From Nitrospira sp. (GTDB lineage: Bacteria; Nitrospirota; Nitrospiria; Nitrospirales; Nitrospiraceae), in the NCBI GenBank assembly GCA_024998705.1, contig JACOEF010000053.1, positions 1 through 5,362 on the forward strand: 5,362 nt of DNA. Reading direction: 5' to 3'. The position numbers were made by a program, and so were the translations under genes. The notes beneath the pieces are model-generated. The model did no database searches, had not been told where the DNA came from, and was given only the letters and a program-made list of their open reading frames with translations. Of the stretch, positions 1-5,362 are shown in pieces. How positions within the stretch are numbered: the first letter of the stretch is position 1; each line of letters opens with the position of its first letter.

Positions 1-172
1 GGTGGATACCGCCCTGCAAATCCAACCCCAAGGTGATTCCCTTGTCCGGCAGGACCTCGCGCACCCACCGCGGCAATTCCTTATACAGCGGTTGATACGA
101 GGGCTAGAAAAAGATGATCGAAGCGACGACCATCGTCACCAGAGCTAACAACCGTCCGCCGACTTTTTTCAT
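1..172 (-). CDS. secD: Protein translocase subunit SecD, N-terminal part, with an in-frame TAG
   Basis: SecD works with SecF and YajC at the SecYEG translocon, using the proton gradient to help exported proteins leave the membrane. Only the first 57 codons are in the window; the gene continues past base 1. The ATG at 172-170 opens with MKKVGG and a hydrophobic segment (about residues 8-22) that is the usual first membrane helix. After it come PSYQPLYKELPRW and the SecD signature LGLDLQGGIH (residues 48-57). A possible ribosome site AAGGA (188-184) lies 11 bases before the ATG, and the gene starts 35 bases after yajC. Codon 23 is TAG (106-104), exactly at the end of the membrane helix, while the frame stays SecD-like on both sides. 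This could be a sequencing or assembly error, a real nonsense mutation, or readthrough. The only obvious later start, GTG at codon 37, would remove the helix. The identity is secure; whether the gene is intact is not. Confidence 0.85.
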
Positions 173-207
173 ACGTGCGCCAATCCTTCCCGTCTCCGTC
201 GCGTGCG

Positions 208-528
208 TCAATCTTCTTCGTCACCGCGCAGCCGAGCAATATGCTCTTTCTGGATTTTGATTTTGGTCGTGTCCGCGATCTGGAGCGTCACCGTGTCTTT
301 CCCCAAATTGGTGATGGTGCCCCAGATTCCGGAGGCCGTAATCACCTTATCGCCCTTCTTCAAGGTCTCCATCATCGTCTTCAGCTGCTTCTGGCGTTTC
401 TGCTGCGGCAGAATCAGCATGAAATAGAAAATGACGAAAATCAGGACGAACGGGACCAGCGAGAGGAGTCCCCCACTTGCGCCGGTGCTCCCCGATGTTC
501 CCTGTGCCCATGCTACCGAATCCCACAT
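208..528 (-). CDS. yajC: Sec translocon accessory protein YajC
   Basis: YajC is a small inner-membrane protein that associates with SecD and SecF; its loss is mild in known bacteria. This 106-residue protein has the usual length (E. coli about 110). A short Gly/Ser-rich N-terminal tail (about residues 10-20) precedes one membrane helix (about 21-40, ending FYFMLILP). The family-typical basic stretch PQQKRQKQLK follows, then the soluble domain with LKKGDKVITASGIWGTI (residues 56-72). The C-terminus is acidic (GDEED). The ATG at 528-526 is preceded by GGGGGA (538-533) with a 4-base spacer. The gene begins 23 bases after tgt and is followed by secD, the classic tgt-yajC-secD order, so it is probably co-transcribed with both. 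Nothing is unusual in the coding sequence. Confidence 0.95.
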   Translation of the reverse strand: MWDSVAWAQGTSGSTGASGGLLSLVPFVLIFVIFYFMLILPQQKRQKQLKTMMETLKKGDKVITASGIWGTITNLGKDTVTLQIADTTKIKIQKEHIARLRGDEED

Positions 529-551
529 AATGTCCCCCGCCTACATCGCCG

Positions 552-1709
552 TTAAGACACGTTCGCATTCTGAATGTCCGATCGACCATCCCCGGTCGGC
601 CGATCTACGACATACGTCCGATGAAACTCGCGGCGAAACTCCTGAAAGGTTCCGCTCCGCACGGCGCTCCGGATCTCTTCCATCAACTTCGCAAAAAACC
701 ATAAGTTGTGAATCGTATTCAACCGGGCGCCCAGCATTTCTTTCACGCCGAATAAGTGATGCAAGTACGCCCTTGTGTACCGCGTGCACACCGGGCAGCG
801 GCAAGCCGGATCGATGGGCTGCTCGTCACGCGCATAGCGGGCCTGCTTGATCACCACGCGTCCGAACGAGGTAAACAGCCAGCCCGTGCGGCCATGACGT
901 GATGGCACGACGCAGTCAAACATATCAATGCCGCGCGCCACCCCTTCAACCAAATCCTCCGGCATGCCCACGCCCATCAAGTAGCGAGGCTTGGCCGACG
1001 GCAACTCGGGCACCGTCACATCCAGCATGCCATACATGTCAGCCTTGTCCTCGCCCACCGACAATCCGCCCACGGCATACCCGTCAAACCCCACTGAGAC
1101 GAGATCCCGCGCCGACTCCACCCGCAAGGCTGCATCCAATCCACCCTGCACGATCCCGAACAGGGACTGATCCGTCCGCCGTTTGGCACTCACGCACCGC
1201 CGTGCCCACAGCGACGTCCGCTTCGACGCGTCACGAACTTGATCGAGGGAAGAAGGCAATGCCACGACATGGTCAAAGGCCATGATGATGTCCGCGCCTA
1301 ACGCTTCCTGGATTTCGATCGAGGTCTCCGGACTGATGAACCGCGACGACCCATCAATATGAGATTGGAACATCACCCCTTCATCCGAAACCTTGCAGAA
1401 CTTTGCCAGGCTGAAGACTTGAAACCCGCCGCTATCCGTCAGAATAGCGCCGGGCCATGCCGTAAACCCATGCACCCCGCCTAACTCTTCCACCACTTTA
1501 TGCCCGGGGCGAAGATACAGATGATAGGCGTTATTCAAGATGAGGCCATACCCCATCTTAAGCAGTTCCTCCCCATCCACGCTCCGCACATTGCCCAACG
1601 AGCCGACCGGCATAAACGCCGGTGTGGCGACCTCACTGCGTCCGGTGGTCAAGACACCGACGCGCGCGCGTCCGCCGGATTCTTCATGGGTGATGCGGAA
1701 GGTGAACAT
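552..1709 (-). CDS. tgt: tRNA-guanine transglycosylase Tgt
   Basis: Tgt exchanges guanine 34 in the anticodon of Asn, Asp, His and Tyr tRNAs for a 7-deazaguanine base (preQ1 in most bacteria), a step in queuosine synthesis. The 385-residue protein matches the family length (Z. mobilis 386). The general-base Asp is D92 in TDSGGFQVFSL and the nucleophile is D265 in MFDCVVPSR. GIVQGG lies at 185-190, GGLSVGE at 214-220 and PRYLMGVG at 241-248. The zinc site is C303, C305, C308 and H334. The substrate loop reads FDHVVALP (145-152) where most bacteria have FDEC-P-P; the cysteine is replaced by V148, as in eukaryotic Tgt. The ATG at 1709 is chosen because the protein then begins MFTFRITHE like its relatives; an in-frame ATG at 1757 would overlap argS. 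AGGA (1724-1721) sits within the argS stop region, 11 bases before the ATG. The gene lies 13 bases after argS. Confidence 0.96.
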   Translation of the reverse strand: MFTFRITHEESGGRARVGVLTTGRSEVATPAFMPVGSLGNVRSVDGEELLKMGYGLILNNAYHLYLRPGHKVVEELGGVHGFTAWPGAILTDSGGFQVFSLAKFCKVSDEGVMFQSHIDGSSRFISPETSIEIQEALGADIIMAFDHVVALPSSLDQVRDASKRTSLWARRCVSAKRRTDQSLFGIVQGGLDAALRVESARDLVSVGFDGYAVGGLSVGEDKADMYGMLDVTVPELPSAKPRYLMGVGMPEDLVEGVARGIDMFDCVVPSRHGRTGWLFTSFGRVVIKQARYARDEQPIDPACRCPVCTRYTRAYLHHLFGVKEMLGARLNTIHNLWFFAKLMEEIRSAVRSGTFQEFRREFHRTYVVDRPTGDGRSDIQNANVS

Positions 1710-1722
1710 GGGATCGGTGGTC

Positions 1723-3477
1723 CTACATCTGCTCAGGGGCTGACACGCCCAGCACATTCAACCCGTTTCGAACCACCTGCTGCACCGCCCACATCAGTGC
1801 CAGTCTGGCACCAGTGAGGCCTGGCGTCATCGCCTCCGCCGATCGGCCTGATGAGCCCACCTGCTCAGGAGAAGCGGCGGTGGTCACATCGCTGTCCGGT
1901 GCCGGAGGGAGAATTCGGTGCTTGTTATAAAAGGGGTGCACCATACCGGCCAATTCACGAAGATAGTAGGCCATTCGATGCGGCTCTAACTCGACGGCAC
2001 TCGCCTGTAACACCACCGGGAATGTCGACAGTTTCCGAATGAGCGCGAGTTCATCAGGGTCTTCCAGCAAATTGAGATCGGCCTGACTTGGAAGGAGACA
2101 AGCAATACCTCGCGAGGCCGCCACGCGCCGGAGACTGGCTATGCGGGCATGCACATACTGAACGTAGTAGACCGGATTCTCGTGCGATTGCTGTTTGGCT
2201 AATTCCAAATCGAAATCCAAATGTGTGCTCGAATCGCGCATGAGAAAGAAAAATTTGGCGGCATCGGCCCCGACCTCATCCATCACCTCGCGCAGCGTGA
2301 TGAACTCTCCGGACCGCTTGGACATCTCGACCTTCTGCCCGCCTCGCAGGAGGTTCACCATCTGTACCAGTACGACTCGCAACCGATCCTTCGGATACCC
2401 GTAGGCTTGCACCACCGCCTGCATCCGCGGAATATACCCATGATGGTCGGCGCCCCACACATCGACCAGCAGGTCAAAACCGCGTCGCAACTTATCGCGA
2501 TGGTAGGCGATGTCTGACGCCAGATAGGTGTAGTCCCCCTCCTGCTTCCGAACAACGCGATCTTTTTCGTCGCCGAATGCAGAGGATCGAAACCATTGCG
2601 CGCCATCTTGATCGAATACAAGGTCTCTGTGTTTCAGCTCGCCCAATACCTCCTCCACAGCGCCGGAGGACAACAATGAGGCTTCACTGAACCAGGATTC
2701 AAAGTCGATCCCGAATGTCTCCAGATCCTGCCGAATCAGCCCCAGCAATTCCCGGTAGGCGAACTCTTTGCTGCGCTGTTCCGCATCAACAGCAGGAAGC
2801 GAGAGGAGCGCGGTCCCCTGGTCCGCCTTCACATGCTCGGCGACTGCGCGAATATACCCGCCGTGGTAGCCGTCCTCCGGAAAGACTCCGGCCTGCCCGC
2901 ACGCCTCGAGATACCGAGCCAAAACCGACACGCCCAGCAACTTCATCTGCCGACCCGCATCGTTCACGTAATACTCACTAACGACATCGTGCCCGGTCGC
3001 GCGTAAGAGACGGACGAAGGCCTGCCCCACAGCGGCACCGCGGCCATGCCCGACATGCAACGGCCCGGTTGGATTGGCACTGACATACTCCACCAGCACT
3101 CGCCGGCCTTGCCCGACTTGGCTGTGGCCATATTGGGCACCCTGCGCTTCAATCTCGCGCAGCACCTCCATCCAAAGCTCTCGCTTGACCGTGAGATTCA
3201 GAAACCCCGGTCGCGCGATCTCCGCCCGACTGAACAACGCGTCTCGTTGCTCGATGTGATCAACAATAATCTGAGCGATTTCCAACGGTGGTCGGCGTTC
3301 CGAGGCCGATAACGACATGGCGACGGTACACGAGACATCACCCCACTCGGGGCGCTTCGGGGCTTCGAGATTGACCACCGGCATCTGCTCCAGCCTCAGC
3401 ATCCCTCGTTGCTGTGCCGATCGAAGTGCCCCGACCACCGCCTGACTGACCTTATCTTGCACCACACCCTGAGTCAC
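1723..3477 (-). CDS. argS: Arginyl-tRNA synthetase ArgRS
   Basis: ArgRS is a cytoplasmic class I synthetase that attaches arginine to tRNA-Arg. The 584 residues fit the family (E. coli 577). The N-terminal additive domain covers about residues 1-110. The catalytic domain follows with SANPTGPLHVGHGRG (133-147), containing the HIGH motif as HVGH, then YYVNDAGRQ (169-177) and WGADHHGYIPR (341-351). The KMSKS region reads EMSKRSGEF (384-392), with glutamate before MSK; ArgRS is known to tolerate departures here. The anticodon-binding domain begins near 430 (NPVYYVQYVHAR) and ends LNVLGVSAPEQM. A Pro/Ser/Ala-rich stretch at about 525-551 looks like an insertion between NKHRI and the last helices. 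The start is GTG at 3477-3475, supported by AGAGGGG (3489-3483) with a 5-base spacer. The gene stops at TAG, which shows that TAG is used as a normal stop here. It probably heads the argS-tgt-yajC-secD unit. Confidence 0.97.
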   Translation of the reverse strand: MTQGVVQDKVSQAVVGALRSAQQRGMLRLEQMPVVNLEAPKRPEWGDVSCTVAMSLSASERRPPLEIAQIIVDHIEQRDALFSRAEIARPGFLNLTVKRELWMEVLREIEAQGAQYGHSQVGQGRRVLVEYVSANPTGPLHVGHGRGAAVGQAFVRLLRATGHDVVSEYYVNDAGRQMKLLGVSVLARYLEACGQAGVFPEDGYHGGYIRAVAEHVKADQGTALLSLPAVDAEQRSKEFAYRELLGLIRQDLETFGIDFESWFSEASLLSSGAVEEVLGELKHRDLVFDQDGAQWFRSSAFGDEKDRVVRKQEGDYTYLASDIAYHRDKLRRGFDLLVDVWGADHHGYIPRMQAVVQAYGYPKDRLRVVLVQMVNLLRGGQKVEMSKRSGEFITLREVMDEVGADAAKFFFLMRDSSTHLDFDLELAKQQSHENPVYYVQYVHARIASLRRVAASRGIACLLPSQADLNLLEDPDELALIRKLSTFPVVLQASAVELEPHRMAYYLRELAGMVHPFYNKHRILPPAPDSDVTTAASPEQVGSSGRSAEAMTPGLTGARLALMWAVQQVVRNGLNVLGVSAPEQM

Positions 3478-3482
3478 AAAAA

Positions 3483-3489
3483 CCCCTCT
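3483..3489 (-). promoter_or_regulatory. Ribosome binding site of argS
   Basis: On the minus strand AGAGGGG lies five bases before GTG at 3477. It is the clearest Shine-Dalgarno match in the window and is the reason for accepting the GTG start of argS. Confidence 0.65.
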
Positions 3490-3523
3490 AAGTCTGCGTG
3501 GAAACAGCGAAAATCAAACTGGG

Positions 3524-3552
3524 AATCTAACACACCGAGACATGAGAGACAA
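3524..3552 (-). promoter_or_regulatory. Possible sigma-70 type promoter for argS-tgt-yajC-secD
   Basis: In the 84-base gap between the glycosyltransferase stop and the argS start, the minus strand holds TTGTCT (3552-3547), a 17-base spacer and TAGATT (3529-3524). Each hexamer matches four of six consensus positions and the spacing is ideal. Transcription would begin near 3517, giving a leader of about 40 bases that includes the argS ribosome site. No terminator hairpin was seen in the gap, so readthrough from mobA is also possible. Short motifs like this occur by chance, so the call is tentative. Confidence 0.3.
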
Positions 3553-3561
3553 GATCGCGAG

Positions 3562-4596
3562 TTAGGAGGCAGGAACCGTCGATCCCTTTGCCAATAATAG
3601 CCGGCAGGCCTCGATGATGCGCTCGGGAGCAATCTGAAGACATACCCGCTCTCGACACTCTGCCACCTGGCTCCAAGTGAGACAGGCACAGGGCGCACCC
3701 GATACAACCGACACGGCCTGACCGAGCGGTGCCCAACGACGTGCATCCGTAGGACCGAAACAGGCAACCGTAGGAACCGACAACGCAGCAGCAAGGTGCG
3801 TCACGCCCGAATTATGCCCGACATAAAGTTCCGCATGCGAAAGCACCCCGGCCACTATCGAGACATCCAGTCCACGGATGACCGGTATCGTCTTCTTGAG
3901 CGCCCTGAGAACACGTTCTACAGGGTCACGATCCGCCGGTCCTTCCAACAACACGGGAGTCATGCCGACTTCGGCCAACCACTCAATCACAGGTGCGAGG
4001 CGCTGCGCGTCGAGGCATTTATGGGCGCTCCCACTTCCCGCATGCATGACCACCACCGGTTGTTGACTGTCTCGAGTGAGCTCTCGAAGAATCAGCCTGC
4101 CGCGCTCTCGAATAACTGGTGAGAGCATGAGTGGAGTGCCGACTGCCTCGCTCGCACCGCGCACCAGAATGGCCTCACGATACCGATCCGACTGATGTTC
4201 AGCCCCTAGATCAGCGGACGAAACAGACTTGAGACAGACAGACTGGACTCCTGTGGCACGGAGTGTCGACGAGAGGGCGCCCTCCGTGTCCGAAAGCCAT
4301 CCGACTGCTAAATCGCAGTTGCCGAGCCATGTTCGAAAGTCCGGACGGAGGTTATCCACTCCAGCCCATAATTCACTCAGAGCAGTGGATTCGAGCGGAA
4401 AAATTCGATCGACCTCTCCGGCTTCACACAACAGCGCGCCCACGGATTGTCCGACCAAGAGCGCTATCTCATGTCGTGGAAACTGAGCTCGAACCGTGGA
4501 GATCGTCGGGCGGGAGAGCAGTACATCGCCGAGGGCACCGGGGTGAATCACTAACAGCCTGCGCCTGCTGCCGTCATCCTGAGCATGAATTGTCAC
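3562..4596 (-). CDS. Glycosyltransferase family 9 protein (heptosyltransferase-like)
   Basis: Family 9 enzymes transfer sugars, typically heptose from ADP-heptose, onto lipopolysaccharide core or other cell-surface glycans at the inner face of the inner membrane. This 344-residue protein has the family length (WaaC 319, WaaF 348). The N-terminal acceptor domain begins LLVIHPGALGDVLLSRP (14-30); D24 corresponds to the proposed catalytic Asp of WaaC. The C-terminal nucleotide-sugar domain has VVVMHAGSGSAHKCL (181-195) and YVGHNSGVTHLAAAL (258-272), then CFGPTDARRWAPLG (279-292). The tail holds CAC-x8-C-x4-C (C303, C305, C314, C319), a cysteine pattern I recall in some family 9 proteins but whose role I cannot state. 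The start is GTG at 4596, overlapping the mobA stop as GTGA; with no strong ribosome site of its own, it is probably translated by coupling. The exact sugar and acceptor cannot be told from sequence, and no other LPS genes are in view. Confidence 0.88.
   Translation of the reverse strand: MTIHAQDDGSRRRLLVIHPGALGDVLLSRPTISTVRAQFPRHEIALLVGQSVGALLCEAGEVDRIFPLESTALSELWAGVDNLRPDFRTWLGNCDLAVGWLSDTEGALSSTLRATGVQSVCLKSVSSADLGAEHQSDRYREAILVRGASEAVGTPLMLSPVIRERGRLILRELTRDSQQPVVVMHAGSGSAHKCLDAQRLAPVIEWLAEVGMTPVLLEGPADRDPVERVLRALKKTIPVIRGLDVSIVAGVLSHAELYVGHNSGVTHLAAALSVPTVACFGPTDARRWAPLGQAVSVVSGAPCACLTWSQVAECRERVCLQIAPERIIEACRLLLAKGSTVPAS
4593..4596 (-). other. GTGA stop/start overlap between mobA and the glycosyltransferase
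   Basis: On the minus strand the mobA stop TGA (4595-4593) and the downstream GTG start (4596-4594) share bases. The preceding bases (about 4597-4611) lack a good Shine-Dalgarno match, which suggests that ribosomes finishing mobA restart on the second gene. Confidence 0.75.
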
Positions 4597-5213
4597 GGCT
4601 TGTCAGAGATCGGTGATTCGGCAGCAGCCAGGTCTTGGGGAGTATTGATATTCTGAAACGAGCGGCCGCCTGCACCTAGAGCGGAGAACTCACTCCCGCC
4701 TAATACAGTCACTCGAAGTCCTTCCGTCAGAAACAGTTTCTGAATCTTCAGATCCTTACATTCAGCCATCGCTCTCAGGAATGGGACGCACCGTTTGGAA
4801 TAAACCGCGTGCATGGGTTGGAACCGCCCACCGAGCTCAGCGACCACCACATCCGCCGTTTCATCACATGACACCATGAAACGAATCACCCCCACATCAA
4901 GAAACGGCATGTCACAGGCTACGGCAAATATCCGAGCCTGAGTAGCCGAAATAAGCCCTGTATAGAGACCGCCCAGACTTCCCGCACCGGGAATTGCGTC
5001 ATACACCACGCGACACCCACGCACATCCAGCGATTCGATTGGTTCAGCAAGCACCACAATCGTCTCTGCGAACGTCTTCATCAAGAGAGAGAGCGTCTGG
5101 TCAAACACACTCCTCCCCCCCACCTGCAGAAATCGTTTATCGCGCCCCATTCGCCGACTCTTTCCCCCGGCAATTAGCACTCCTGTAACGTTCTCTAGTA
5201 CTCCTTCACTCAT
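4593..5213 (-). CDS. mobA: Molybdenum cofactor guanylyltransferase MobA
   Basis: MobA joins GMP from GTP to molybdopterin to make the guanine dinucleotide form of the cofactor used by nitrate reductases, formate dehydrogenases and related enzymes. The 206-residue protein is close to E. coli MobA (194). It has the nucleotide-binding signature LIAGGKSRRMGRDK (13-26), GSLGGLYTGL (78-87), the metal-binding Asp in ACDMPF (D101) and NINTPQDL (188-195). The ATG at 5213 places the signature about 12 residues from the start, as usual. A longer frame from a TTG at 5285 would pass through the terminator hairpin and is rejected. GAGGGA (5229-5224) lies 10 bases before the ATG, a somewhat long spacing. 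The stop overlaps the next start by four bases. MobA-like folds also occur in sugar nucleotidyltransferases, but the signature and length favour MobA. Confidence 0.9.
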   Translation of the reverse strand: MSEGVLENVTGVLIAGGKSRRMGRDKRFLQVGGRSVFDQTLSLLMKTFAETIVVLAEPIESLDVRGCRVVYDAIPGAGSLGGLYTGLISATQARIFAVACDMPFLDVGVIRFMVSCDETADVVVAELGGRFQPMHAVYSKRCVPFLRAMAECKDLKIQKLFLTEGLRVTVLGGSEFSALGAGGRSFQNINTPQDLAAAESPISDKP

Positions 5214-5239
5214 CCCGAACCATTCCCTCAATCGATAGT

Positions 5240-5274
5240 AAAAAAACGAGGGGGTGAGTTTCCTCACCCCCTCG
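5240..5274 (-). terminator. Rho-independent terminator of the upstream gene
   Basis: The minus-strand RNA forms a perfect 12-base-pair stem, CGAGGGGGUGAG with CUCACCCCCUCG (5274-5263 and 5258-5247), closed by a GAAA tetraloop of the stable GNRA type (5262-5259). Seven U follow (5246-5240). On the plus strand the hairpin is not followed by a T tract, so it works in one direction only. It lies 30 bases after the stop codon of the gene at the right edge and ends 26 bases before the mobA start. Confidence 0.93.
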
Positions 5275-5304
5275 CTCCAAGACAACCTCTAGCTTGACTG
5301 CTGC

Positions 5305-5362
5305 TTAGAGGACCTTACCCTTTTTCTTGTTGGCACGACGGGTCAACATCCACCCTTCCAAA
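5305..5362 (-). CDS. C-terminal end of an unidentified gene
   Basis: Only the last 18 codons plus the TAA stop (5307-5305) are inside the window; the gene enters from beyond 5362. The frame reads LEGWMLTRRANKKKGKVL, a strongly basic tail with RR and KKK. The frame is favoured because it is open to the edge and ends 30 bases before a strong terminator. One other minus-strand frame is also open from the edge, but it stops earlier, at 5315, with no recognisable sequence. A lysine/arginine-rich end would suit a nucleic-acid or ribosome-associated protein, but 18 residues are too few to assign a function. Confidence 0.5.
   Translation of the reverse strand, partial: LEGWMLTRRANKKKGKVL

Noticed and set aside
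104..106. TAG in secD as a pyrrolysine or generally recoded codon
   Set aside because: argS in the same window uses TAG as an ordinary stop, and no pyrrolysine machinery is in view; an error or nonsense mutation is simpler.
175..1285. Long plus-strand open frames opposite yajC and tgt, including a proline-rich one at 899-1285
   Set aside because: They lie opposite well-identified minus-strand genes, have no recognisable domains and show the composition expected of GC-rich antisense frames.
1710..1757. Earlier start for tgt, adding 16 residues
   Set aside because: The extension overlaps argS and resembles no Tgt N-terminus; starting at 1709 gives the family-typical beginning and length.
2308..2337. 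Non-canonical KMSKS motif (EMSKR) in ArgRS as a sign of a defective enzyme
   Set aside because: ArgRS is known to depart from KMSKS, and the HIGH motif and the other conserved blocks are intact.
1500..4616. Plus-strand open frames opposite tgt, argS and the glycosyltransferase
   Set aside because: All are shadows of conserved genes, with no family resemblance and no convincing ribosome sites.
5206..5223. Five-codon frame (MVRDE) overlapping the mobA start
   Set aside because: Its ATG directly abuts the GAGGGA element, too close for normal initiation, and such short frames arise by chance.
5214..5285. Earlier TTG start for mobA, adding 24 residues
   Set aside because: The extra sequence is the translated terminator hairpin and U tract and lies upstream of the conserved MobA start.

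Overview
The window is a compact stretch of bacterial chromosome in which every recognisable gene lies on the minus strand. Read in the direction of transcription (right to left) it contains: the last 18 codons of an unidentified gene; a strong intrinsic terminator; mobA (molybdenum cofactor guanylyltransferase); a family 9 glycosyltransferase (heptosyltransferase-like); argS (arginyl-tRNA synthetase); tgt (tRNA-guanine transglycosylase); yajC; and the first 57 codons of secD, which runs off the left edge. No RNA gene, insertion sequence, CRISPR array or other mobile element was seen, and no gap between genes exceeds 100 bases.

The order tgt-yajC-secD is the widely conserved queuosine/Sec-accessory cluster. 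Base composition is GC-rich by eye. The SecD, YajC and ArgRS sequences resemble what I recall of Nitrospira (Nitrospirota). That assignment is from memory of family resemblance and is only moderately secure. If correct, mobA is physiologically relevant, because nitrite oxidoreductase and related enzymes in that group need a molybdopterin guanine dinucleotide cofactor.

The layout suggests two transcription units. mobA and the glycosyltransferase share a four-base GTGA stop/start overlap and are probably translationally coupled. After an 84-base gap with a plausible sigma-70 type promoter, argS-tgt-yajC-secD follow with gaps of 13, 23 and 35 bases. Together they cover tRNA charging, tRNA anticodon modification and the accessory part of the Sec translocon.

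The most notable observations are an in-frame TAG at codon 23 of secD, inside its first membrane segment; a Tgt substrate pocket in which the usual bacterial cysteine is valine, as in eukaryotic Tgt, while the second discriminating position stays bacterial; and a terminator placed so close to mobA that there is little room for a separate promoter. Nothing in the window looks like a wholly new system.
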